Source: Pocillopora verrucosa
Taxonomy: Eukaryota; Cnidaria; Anthozoa; Scleractinia; Pocilloporidae
Direction of reading: 5' to 3'
Assembly (NCBI RefSeq): GCF_036669915.1
Contig: NC_089325.1
Location: forward strand, 9,961,231 to 10,025,230
DNA length: 64,000 bases
Part shown: positions 1 to 9,157 of the stretch, piece after piece
Position numbering within the stretch: the stretch's first letter is position 1
How the letters are laid out: every line of letters starts with the position of its first letter
Made by a program: the position numbers and the translations under genes
Notes under the pieces: model-generated
What the model was told of the DNA's origin: nothing
Database searches by the model: none
Seen by the model: only the letters and a program-made list of their open reading frames with translations

Positions 1-83
1 AGTATGAGCAAGCGAGAGAAAGCATAAAAAATGCTGAGTTGCTGGCGCGCCGAGAAGGTTATCTTAATTGGATCAAATTTTAA
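1..83 (+). CDS. Possible 3' end of an unidentified gene
   Basis: An open frame enters the window at base 3 and runs to TAA at 81-83. The last 26 codons read as a charged, helix-like tail (YEQARESIKNAELLARREGY, then LNWIKF). Codon use looks protein-like and no stop interrupts it, but only 26 codons are visible and the upstream exon structure lies outside the window. The following 1.3 kb is AT-rich, as a 3' UTR would be. I do not recognise the family. It could equally be chance reading of repeat DNA. Confidence 0.3.
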   Translation, partial: YEQARESIKNAELLARREGYLNWIKF

Positions 84-1450
84 CATCGTTTGAGATCAAC
101 TTTCCTTGGCATTATTCTCCTGTTTGTAAGAATCGTAAGAAAATTTAATTATTTGGTTGAGGATATTTTTTTTCTGACAAGATGAAATATTATTTATGAG
201 TCGTTTAGCTTTAATTCATTTTTTGGCCAATTTATGAAAGCCAGAGAAAAGAACAAAGGTTTTGCACTTTATTAAATTTTAGGAAATAGTCAGATGTCCT
301 AAAGCCGGAGGATTACCTGTAGTTGTTCGACGTAAACATAGGGAAATGTAAGTTACTTTTGATTAAATTTTTTAATGGGCGTAGGGTTGTTATAGTTTAT
401 GAAAGTAAGACCAAATGTATATACGTCGTGAAAACGGTGAGTAGTTAGCGGACTACGTTTCAGAAGAAAAATGCTGTGACGTGAACTAGTCGCACGCTAC
501 AGGCGTTGAATTCAAAGATTTAGTTTTGCCATGGTGACTGTTCATCAAAAGAAGAAAGAAAGGAATACCGTCTCAAACCCCTAAAAAATTTCCTCCACAA
601 GGTAGATAAACTGTCCGTTATATTCTCTCTGAACAATCCCATTTTAAAGCTTGACTACAACAGCTACAATCTCATTATTATTCTAAATGGCGTAATAATA
701 GCCTCCATTTGGCGCGAGAATATACACGGATATTTGTTCCCGAACGTTATCTGTTCCGAGATGCAAACAATTTTCCGAGAGTGAAGCTCGAAGAAAACTG
801 TAAGAGTCGGGGAACAGATTATGTCCAAGGAAAATATTCGAGCATATTTTTGGGCTAAAAGGAGGTTACTGTGTTTATTATCCTTCAAATTTTCTAAACA
901 CAGTTGTTAAGTGTTTATGAACAACCTACCGTTTGCTGCGCGTAGCATGATTAATTTTCAGTGTTCTCTGGTACGACTTCATAAACAAACAAAACATGTC
1001 CCTCCTCTGTAACAATAAAAATGGGTAATCACATGGGATATATCCTCGGATATTCCCCACTTTTAAGTGAAGCATATTCAATAATGTGATGAGTTTAGAT
1101 CAATCGCGTGCGAGCAAAAATAATCGAGGGATTATCAACACCTTTAACCTGGTAGTACTTAAGTGATTACTTTTGTTTCCAGGGATCTTGTCGAGTCCTA
1201 ACCCATTTGTCGGAAAAGACAGCAAAATTAAAGGTCCATTTTCAACCTTAATGCAACGCGCGCCGCGACCCAATTTCCTGTAACACGAAATTCCCAGATC
1301 ACTGAAAACCTTCTAAAACCGTCTTTCTCAAGAGCCATCCTGGACATATAGTCAACTGCTTTACGGTAAATACATTCGCCGTTCGTCATTTTATAGTTTC
1401 CTTACAGTATTTTTAGTTTTGTCAGCAAGAATCCGAAGAAATTTTTGTCA
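84..1450. other. Intergenic AT-rich DNA
   Basis: No gene is supported here. The only structure seen is a segment (824-979) that recurs downstream at 4758-4915. Short open frames on both strands show no recognisable domain or splice context. Confidence 0.5.
824..979. repeat. Dispersed copy of the 4758-4915 segment
   Basis: About 155 bp, from TCCAAGGAAAATATTCGAGC to GTACGACTT, matches 4758-4915 at near identity, with one small difference in the middle (TGTTTATGAACAAC against TTTTTTTTGAAAAG). It is therefore a separate copy of part of the unit duplicated at 3813-5990, about 3.9 kb away. No terminal inverted repeat was found, so it may be a fragment of a larger dispersed element or an older segmental copy. 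Confidence 0.75.
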
Positions 1451-2040
1451 CGCTTGGATCTCTTCGTACTCTGTGAACAGAGTCGGCGAAAAGGACAACG
1501 TTCAAATTTTTCCACTTTCTAGAAGCGCTTGAGGATTCTAGACGAAGATAAAATATTTCCAATAGAAATTGATATTTTTCGAAGAGAAATATGGAAAAAT
1601 ATCAGACTGCCGGACGTTTAATTATTCGAAAACCGTGTCTGGTAGTGTCCGGTTAAAATGTTCTTTGTGTCACGCTTGGATCTCTTCGCACTCTGTGTAC
1701 AAGGTCAGCGAAACGGATAACGTTGGCATTTTTTCACTTTCTAGAAGCGCTTAAGGATTGTAAATGAAGGTAGAATATTTTCCAACGAAAAATTTGTATA
1801 TCTCAAAGAAAAATATGGAGTTTTTTGAGTACCGTGTCCAAGAATAGTTTTAAAGTGTAAAGCTTGGATGGCTTCGTACTCAGTATACAGGGTTAGCGAA
1901 AAACATTAAGTTCGAAATTTTAGGCTGCCTGGAAGCGCTTGAGGGCTGTAAATAAAGGTAAAACATTTTCGTATAAATATTTTTTGGATTTCGAAGAGAA
2001 ATATGGAAAAATATCGGACTGCTAGACGTTTAATTATTTT
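1451..2040. repeat. Three-copy tandem repeat, units of about 190-220 bp
   Basis: Copies begin at 1451, 1673 and 1861 with variants of CGCTTGGATCTCTTCGTACT. They continue through CTGTG/CTGTA..CAGCGAAA, a TAGAAGCGCTT(G/A)AGG block, a GAAGAGAAATATGGAAAAAT block and GGACGTTTAATTATT. Units differ by substitutions and small indels, so the array is old. No open frame is conserved across units, so it looks non-coding. Confidence 0.75.
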
Positions 2041-2825
2041 AAGTTAAGTCACTTCATTGGAGGAACGTCAGCGACACTGACAGTTTGCGTTACAATTCTT
2101 ATTTCCTGCTTTACATGGACAGCAACCTCAACCACTCTTTCGAGTGCAAGCTCCTCTCCACGGGCAGAGAACTTCAACTGACCCTTGGTTCTATTTAACA
2201 AGGATGACAAACTTCAATTAAAAAAAAATTATGAATGAATGAAAACGTGGTGGATGAACATTTTCACCTTCTTCGAAATGCTCGCAAGGATTCTCGCGTT
2301 CCTCTTTAGCAACAACCGACCATAAGCATTTACTGCCTCGGAATCTACTAAATCAATGGATTCATCTGATTCCATACCGGATTAAAACGTATAGAACTGT
2401 TTTAAACAGAATTATTTTGATAAGCTCTTCAAATTCATCAGAGAAAACGCCGAAGGTATTTTGAGACGTGACAAGGTAAAAATAACTGACCAATCAGAGG
2501 CGCTATTTAAACAAAAGCGGTGGTTCAAAACAAAAGCAAACAACCGCGTTGCACCAAGGTTGGAAATGGGCATTTTTTAAAGCGGTCAGTTGGCAGTGCA
2601 GACAAAACAAACGCAGTCATTCCCATGATGCCTGTGGACGAGGCAGACAGGAAGAAAGCGCTGTCTACAGGTATCGTCTCGCCTTAGTTTTCGATAGTTT
2701 CTGTTTATAAATACTGCGTATTGTTTTTTTAAGACGCAAAACGCTTCAATGAGTTGAAGTTATTTTTATCACAATCGTTAATAACTACGTTTACTCATTA
2801 ACAATTGGTTCATAAGTCAGCGTGC

Positions 2826-3020
2826 GTTCATCGAGATATGAAGCACGCGGGAAGTTTGGAGAGCACGAAAGATGCGTAACTTCTTGAGTTTATTTATGAG
2901 TTTTATAACATTTTCGACCCGATGGAAAATTATTTTTCGCGAAGGATTTGTTTGCTGACGTCATGAGCGTGCACAATAGGAATATGAAGCACGCTCGCGC
3001 AATTGAATTTGATTAGACAA
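2826..3020. repeat. Copy of a dispersed GAAGCACGC / AGAGCACGAAAG repeat family
   Basis: ATGAAGCACGCGGGAAGTTT followed by GAGAGCACGAAAG at about 2838-2872, and a second AATATGAAGCACGC at about 2980, resemble the arm of the foldback element at 6587-6775 (AAAGCACGCAGGAAGCGG, AGAGCACGAAAGAAG). Related short pieces lie near 6882 and 7890. These look like scattered members of one non-autonomous family. Confidence 0.45.
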
Positions 3021-3812
3021 ATTTACTAGCTGTGTTGCGCGGAGTAACCGATGGATTTAGTCAATCGTGGAAATTTATGCGACGCATCTTTTTCTAACTA
3101 TTTGTAGTCTCTAAGGCTTTCGTCGCATTAGTCATTTCAGCTTTGCTCCATATTGGCCATCTTTGGAGCAAATGACAAATGTTGCGACCTGGACGTACAC
3201 ACCCATCCGCTTTGAACCATAAACGTATCGCATATCTCGGTGGTATTTTTAAATAAGTCAGAAGGAACACTTGTTTCCTTGTGGTGCATAAAACCCGCAT
3301 TAAATTGTCGCTCAATACTTCGAACGAACGAAGCAAGAAAAAATGTACATAGACCTATGCTTTAAGACTACACCGAAGCCGGGATAGATTTGTCGCAATT
3401 TTTATTATTTTATCTAAGCAACTCTAGCTTGAGGAATATAATGCAAATTTGTTATCGCGGCGCAAGCCCAGTTTCAGTAAGAAACTGCTGATGTCAACAG
3501 GTCACATAATTCTTTCTCATACTTTAATTACTATATAAAACAATCAAGAAATTAAATCATTTGACCCATGAGATCTACTAGGATTCTCCCTCAAAAACAC
3601 ATATGGGCAAGTCACTTCTTCTTGCTGAACTGAACGTTAACCAGCGAAGCGTTCTAAGGAAAAATAGAAACGGATTACATGAAGAAGCTAACGATTGTAG
3701 GAACCATTCGCTTTGAAAATACTCCGATTAGTGACTTTCGCGTGTATTTTGATTTAACACATTTTTTGGCGGTGAACAATGGTCGCCTTGACATCGTGAA
3801 CGAATTTCAACC
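3021..3812. other. No supported gene
   Basis: AT-rich sequence. Short open frames (for example 61 codons starting at 3679 on +) lack domains, splice context or a duplicate that preserves them. Nothing else is seen. Confidence 0.5.
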
Positions 3813-4086
3813 GCTGTGTACCATCATACTCAAGCGTGTTGCTCTTGTTTTGGTCAGGTGCTGAATTCAACCAGTTTGTTTTGTTGCATTCCGGCCATGA
3901 ATTTTATGATTTCTCCTATATATGTACGCGAAAGTAATAAATACAACGAAAAGAAAATAAAGCTAGTATATTAAAATGTAAAAGAAATGATTCATTTTAA
4001 ATATAAAATTAGGGAGGTGGTAAAAACAATTTAATTGGTTTTGACCACACGAGCGCGAGAGTAAATTTCTAAATGCCTACTTTTTG

Positions 4087-4353
4087 TCAGAGAGGCTCGT
4101 CGTGCTCCTGAGGCTTCGGACGCTGTCGCAGCGGTGAATTAGCGGTGAAGTTTTCATTTATGGGGCTGTCAGTACCTATCCCTCGTCCTCTTCTTCTGTT
4201 TCTTTGCTGACGGTCGTTGTCAAGTGCTCGCTCTTCTGGGCGATCCTCCCCCAAGCTACGGTACAGGTTGGTATCACAGAAAAAATACATAAATCCAGCC
4301 GCTGTAACGCACAGACCCAATGCTATCGTAGCTAGTTGAAAGCTCAGCTTCAT
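4087..4353 (-). CDS. Small single-pass membrane protein, 88 aa
   Basis: On the minus strand, ATG at 4353-4351 opens an 88-codon frame to TGA at 4089-4087. The N-terminus is a hydrophobic helix (residues about 5-24, FQLATIALGLCVTAAGFMYF), followed by an acidic stretch (GEDRPEERALDNDRQ), an arginine-rich patch (RNRRRGRG) and a polar tail ending in HDEPL. This is the layout of a small single-pass membrane protein with a charged tail. The frame stays open 30 codons upstream of this ATG. I chose the internal ATG because the paralogue at 5202-5468 is the same length from it (267 bp including the stop) and keeps the frame but for one nonsense codon. Family unknown. It may be one exon of a longer gene. 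Confidence 0.5.
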   Translation of the reverse strand: MKLSFQLATIALGLCVTAAGFMYFFCDTNLYRSLGEDRPEERALDNDRQQRNRRRGRGIGTDSPINENFTANSPLRQRPKPQEHDEPL

Positions 4354-4920
4354 TTCGGCCACAATAACAAAAGAGAGCACACTTTGATACACCGAGTTAG
4401 AGAAAATCTGAAACGACTCAGCAGGGGCAAGTGAAGAAACCAAAGAGGCAATGAGGTGTATATGTGATTGGTGCCCTTGACTGCACGTGCTTGCGCGGAC
4501 TAAACTTTAACCCACATGCCAGAAAATACGCTTGCTATATTTGACAATTATTATTTGACAATTTATATTTGATCCATTATGATTGCTTAAACTGAACTTT
4601 AACCCGCATGCCAGAAAATACGCCTGCTATATAGGCTAATAGAAAACTGAGGCAGCTGACCTCAGTGTTATTTCGTCTATTTTTAGCTGCTGGTGATCGT
4701 ATCCGACCGATCTTATGGTCGCCAGAAATTAAACGGCCAAAGACTGAACCTTCCTTTTCCAAGGAAAATATTCGAGCATATTTTTGGGCTAAAGAGAGGT
4801 TACTGTGTTTATTATCCTTCAAATTTTCTAAACACAGTTGTTAAGTTTTTTTTTGAAAAGCCTACCGTTTGCTGCGCGTAGCATGATTCATTTTCAGTGT
4901 TCTCTGGTACGACTTAATAC

Positions 4921-5201
4921 GACTTCTGCGTACCATCATACTCAAGCGTGTTACTCTTATTTTGGTCAGGTGCTGAGGTCAGTCAATTGTTGTGTAGCAT
5001 TCCAGCCGTGAATTTTATGGTTTCTCCAATAAATGTACGCGAAAGTGATAAATACAACAAAAAGAAAACAAAGCCAGTATATCAAAAACGTAAAAGAAAT
5101 GTTTCATTTTTAAATAGAAGATGAGGGAAGGTAGTAAAAATAATTTAATTGGTTTTTGACCACACGTGCGCGAGAAAAAATTCCTAAATGCCTACCGTTT
5201 G
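4921..5201. other. Duplicated downstream flank of the small membrane gene
   Basis: This is the unit-B copy of the sequence at about 3813-4086. It contains AATAAATG-type AT-rich sequence but no open frame of its own. Confidence 0.5.
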
Positions 5202-5468
5202 TTAGAGAGGCTTGTCGTTCTCCTGAGGCTTCGGCCGCTGTCGCAGCGGTGAATTGGCGGTGAAGTTTTCATTTATGGGGCTTTCAGTACCTATCCCTCG
5301 TCCTCTTCTTCTGTTTCTTTACTGACTGTGGTTATCAAATGCTCGCTCTTCTGGTTGATCCTCCTTTAAGCCACGGTACAGGTTGGCATCATAGAAAAAA
5401 TACAGAAATCCAGCCGCTGTAACGGACAGACCCAATGCTATCACAGCTAGTTGAAAACCCAGCTCCAT
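5202..5468 (-). pseudogene. Tandem paralogue of the small membrane protein, stopped by one nonsense codon
   Basis: ATG at 5468-5466 opens a frame homologous to 4087-4353: the hydrophobic helix FQLAVIALGLSVTAAGFLYF, then the acidic stretch. At 5321-5319 the codon matching CAA in the paralogue is TAA. Beyond it the frame is still open for about 38 codons and ends at a stop (5204-5202) at exactly the equivalent position. The only visible lesion is therefore one substitution. It could be a recent pseudogene, a truncated 49-residue membrane peptide, a sequencing or allelic variant, or a stop bypassed by splicing. Confidence 0.6.
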
Positions 5469-6005
5469 TTTGGCCACGATAACAAAAGAGAGCACACTTT
5501 GAAACAATGAGTTAGCGTGACGAGAAGCAGATTTAAAACGACTCAGCAAGAGTAAATGAAGAAACGAAAGATTAACTTTTTTGTTTTTAATGCAGCGTGT
5601 GTGTTGTAAGATTGGTGCCCTTGACTGCGCGTGGTTGCACGGACTGCCCAATCGTCACTCTCACCGGTCTGCCGTTGTCACTTAGAATACTTTCTTAGCC
5701 GTTCTGGAATTTTCGGTCACGACCTTATCAATCCATTACGATCGCTTAGACTAAACTTAAACACACATGCCAGAAAATACGCCTGCTACATGGGCTACTA
5801 GAAAATTGAAGCAGCTAACCTCAGTGTTATTTCGTCTATTTTCAGCTGCTGGTGATCGTATCCGACCGATCTTATGGTCGCCAGAAATTAAACGGCCAAA
5901 GACTGAACCTTCCTTATCCTCAAAGAACAACAATAATTCAACACTGCCGGCCTTGGTCAGTGAACCGGAAAAATTCACAGAATGTCAGTGAACCATTCAA
6001 TCCGG

Positions 6006-6206
6006 TTATGTTGGTATACCCTCTAGGCCATGTACTCTCATATTTTTCTCAGAATTGTGACGGAAATCGTTGGTTACGACATCAAATCCGTCAACTGATG
6101 CAGTGTTTTGCATTGTTATGTTGGTATACCTTCCAACTTACCCTCATATTTTTCTAAGAATTGTGACGGAAACCGTCAACTAATACAATGTTTTGCATTG
6201 TTTATC
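6006..6206. repeat. Two-copy tandem repeat, offset 110 bp
   Basis: Copy 1 starts at 6006 and copy 2 at 6116, both with TTATGTTGGTATACC. Both pass through CTCATATTTTTCT(C/A)AGAATT and end in GTGTTTTGCATTGTT or its variant. Copy 2 lacks about 20 bp internally. No coding potential is seen. Confidence 0.75.
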
Positions 6207-6586
6207 TGTTCGATATTTGTATTGGCTCAAGTCCAAAATTCTGTTAAGTGAACATACTGTCTGGCAGCAAAGCCACTCAATAGAATTTCTTTTTACAGTG
6301 TCCCAGTTAAATGGCAACATGACTTAACACACAAAAATCTGTAACGAGCGGGTGAATTGTCAATGTCAATGTGTTATTCTAGGAATCTAATCATCATTGA
6401 AAATATGGATCAGGATCATTGTCATGTTATGCAACTGTTCCAATATCAGAGCATAACTTCATTTCGAATTGTTAGATAATTGTTATACATTATTTTATAA
6501 TTCATGTTGTATGATTAAGTTGATATCACGCTGAAAGTTGAGCGTCTCGGCTTATAGCCGAGATCAGCTTACAGCCGAGTATATTT
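6207..6586. other. No supported gene
   Basis: AT-rich spacer. The short palindrome-like GGCTTATAGCCGAGATCAGC at about 6549 precedes the foldback element and may belong to its flank. Confidence 0.4.
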
Positions 6587-6775
6587 AACAAATAGAGAAG
6601 CCTTGACTGTGCTCTGTTCTGTTATAAAGCACGCAGGAAGCGGCTAGAGCACGAAAGAAGTGTAGGTAGAAACACGAGACGTAGTCGAGTGTTTTTTCCC
6701 ACTTCTTAAGTGCTCTAGCCGCTTCCTAAGTGCTTTATAACAGAACAGAGCACAGTCAAGGCTTCTCTATTTGTT
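6587..6775. mobile_element. Foldback (long inverted-repeat) element, 75-bp arms
   Basis: The left arm (6587-6661) begins AACAAATAGAGAAGCCTTGA. The right arm (6701-6775) is its reverse complement with only about four mismatches in 75 bp. The 39-bp loop holds a weaker nested inverted repeat around ACGAGACGTAGTCG. No transposase or target-site duplication can be read. Such near-perfect arms point to a recent insertion or to arm homogenisation. It is best called a non-autonomous foldback/MITE-like element; transcription through it would give a strong hairpin RNA. Confidence 0.8.
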
Positions 6776-7711
6776 TTATAATAAAGAATCCGTTAAATTA
6801 CCCAAGCATTACTTTCAATTTTCAAAACAAACTTTATTTCCAAAGCGAACAACAATGTCGTCAGCATGCTCTATACTCTCATAAAGCACGCTACAATAAG
6901 CCAATAAGAATCCTTGTTAGAATGGTTCAAATAATTTGATTGGCTGTACAAGACTAAAGCTGTCAAAAGTGTCAAACCATCAAAGTTCAAAAACCATCAA
7001 AGTTCACATTCTACGATAGTTTACAAACTAAAATAGTTCGGCAAGTCGAATTTAACACTTTTGCCTGAAGTTTTTAAGTCTCTAATACAGAATCTTGAAG
7101 TGAAATGTTCGGTGAACTTCAGCCGAATTATGGCTCATAAAAACACGCGAGTTTTTTCACATGACAAGGTAGAAAACAAACTGTTCAAGGCGAGTGTTTT
7201 TTGAATGAACGACAGCCGAATTCACCGGAACATGAAGATCGCTCGTAATGACAGCGCCGCAAAACTCGGCTGAAGTGACTGATATGACTTTCCACTCAAC
7301 GTATCGGAAAGGATATCAGAACAAGCTCTTATTTTTTCACTCGAAGGGTGGCCGATGTAGTTTCTGAGGCTTGCTTTACTGTGATGATCGGAGATCGCCA
7401 TGATGAGCGAGCCGCGATGAACTTAGCATGATATATCATATTCGCTCAGACACCGTCATGGTTAGTACGAATTTTAACAATTATGCCAGTTTGGTTATAT
7501 TTGTCATCATTTCTGTTTTGTTCTGTTTTGTTTTTGAACACTGAACTTTATATACTTTTCGAATGTTAGCTGTGTTTGATTTTTATTACCGTACGTAAGC
7601 TTGCAATTTAACTGAGCGTGAAAATCTTTAAAACTCGGAATGTTTATTGTTTTTCCTTTGAGGATTTTCGTATCTGCTCACGTTTTAATAACGTAAATTA
7701 CGGCGCCCAGT
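6776..7711. other. Repeat-derived spacer
   Basis: Contains a further short member of the CTCATAAAGCACGC family (about 6875-6900) and AT-rich DNA. No gene is supported. Confidence 0.4.
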
Positions 7712-7912
7712 ATGTTTACAAACCTTTGTTTGATTCTTCTGTTGCTACTTGCCGGCTCGCTTCAGTTCCGAAATTTCACTTTCAATTATCGGAAAAAAGA
7801 TAAAAAGAAGTCCCGGAAAAGCTCGAACACGGTACAATTGGCAGATGGCGTGACAGCTTTAGCTCAGCTCTATGCTCTATACTCTCATAGAGCACGATCT
7901 TTCAACCAATGA
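7712..7912 (+). CDS. Possible small secreted-peptide frame (weak)
   Basis: ATG at 7712 opens 66 codons. The first 18 residues resemble a signal peptide (MFTNLCLILLLLLAGSLQ). A basic stretch follows (YRKKDKKKSRKSS). The last part (LYALYSHRARSFNQ) is translated from the same CTCATAGAGCACG repeat seen near 6880, so the 3' end at least is repeat-derived. It may be the first exon of an interrupted gene or a chance frame. No homologue is recognised. Confidence 0.25.
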   Translation: MFTNLCLILLLLLAGSLQFRNFTFNYRKKDKKKSRKSSNTVQLADGVTALAQLYALYSHRARSFNQ

Positions 7913-8189
7913 CAGCGCGCGTTATATCCGAACTTTATTATAAACGTAAACATTCAATGCTTCTTCACTAATTTAAAGCTTTTAAAACTAAATAAAGATA
8001 CTTGTTACCATCATCTCCTACAGAAAGTAATACGCAATATTCTAGGAACTCAAATCAATCGGTAATTGCCACAATAAATTTTTTTTCACCCCAGAAAAAA
8101 GCGAAAAATGTGACTTTAATGGGACGCCTGAGCGCATTATCTCGAGATGGTGAGTTTATCAAAATGTTTAGGTGGATTTTTAAGGAGTC

Positions 8190-9157
8190 AGGAGTTTTTC
8201 TCACAATTTTGGCTGAGTCATTCTTCACAATTGGCTGAGTCATTCTTCTCAATTTTGGCTGAGTCATTCTGCACAATTTTTGCTGAGTCATTCTGCACAA
8301 TTTTTGCTGAGTCATTCTTCACAAATTTTTGCTGAGTCATTCTTCTCAATTTTGGCTGAGTCATTCTGCACAATTTTGGCTGAGTCATTCTGCACAATTT
8401 TGGCTGAGTCATTCTTCACAATTTTGGCTGAGTCATTCTTCACAATTTTGGCTGAGTCATTCTTCATAATTTTGGCTGAGTCATTCTGCACAATTTTGGC
8501 TGAGTCATTCTTCACAATTTTGGCTGAGTCATTCTGTACAATTTTGGCTGAGTCATTCTTCACAATTTTGGCTGAGTCATTCTTCATAATTTTGGCTGAG
8601 TCATTCTTCACAATTTTGGCTGAGTCATTCTTCATAATTTTGGCTGAGTCATTCTGTACAATTTTGGCTGAGTCATTCTTCACAATTTTGGCTGAGTCAT
8701 TCTTCATAATTTTGGCTGAGTCATTCTGTACAATTTTGGCTGAGTCATTCTTCACAATTTTGGCTGAGTCATTCTTCATAATTTTGGCTGAGTCATTCTG
8801 CACAATTTTGGCTGAGTCATTCTGCACAATTTTGGCTGAGTCATTCTTCACAATTTTGGCTGAGTCATTCTGTACAATTTTGGCTGAGTCATTCTTCACA
8901 ATTTTGGCTGAGTCATTCTTCATAATTTTGGCTGAGTCATTCTTCACAATTTTGGCTGAGTCATTCTTCATAATTTTGGCTGAGTCATTCTGTACAATTT
9001 TGGCTGAGTCATTCTTCACAATTTTGGCTGAGTCATTCTTCATAATTTTGGCTGAGTCATTCTTCACAATTTTGGCTGAGTCATTCTTCATAATTTTGGC
9101 TGAGTCATTCTTCATAATTTTGGCTGAGTCATTCTTCACAATTTTGGCTGAGTCAGT
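8190..9157. repeat. 24-bp minisatellite with 40 TGAGTCA sites
   Basis: The unit is ATTTTGGCTGAGTCATTCTT plus CACA or a close variant. TGAGTCA starts at 8214, 8236, 8260, 8284, 8308 and 8333, then every 24 bp up to 9149, giving 40 copies by my count. Units vary almost only in the last third (TTCACA, TGCACA, TTCATA, TGTACA, and TTCTCA in early units), never in the TGAGTCA core. Because 24 is divisible by three and the unit lacks stops in some frames, both strands read open for hundreds of codons; this is a by-product of periodicity, not evidence for protein. Confidence 0.95.

Larger units (their letters stand above)
3813..5990. repeat. Two-copy tandem duplication, unit about 1.1 kb
   Basis: Unit A (about 3813-4920) and unit B (about 4926-5990) align through most of their length. 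Both start at GTACCATCATACTCAAGCGTG, contain the small membrane-protein frame, and end in a block with ATCCGACCGATCTTATGGTC. Unit B carries extra sequence after about 5640 and extends into TCCTCAAAGAACAAC instead of the segment ending at 4915. Divergence of roughly a tenth of positions suggests the duplication is not recent. Confidence 0.8.

Noticed and set aside
3679-3864. 61-codon frame starting MKKLTIVGTIRF
   Set aside because: It overlaps the start of the tandem duplication and is not preserved in the second copy; no domain is recognised.
8190-9157. CRISPR-like array
   Set aside because: The units abut without unique spacers and the host is eukaryotic; it is a minisatellite.
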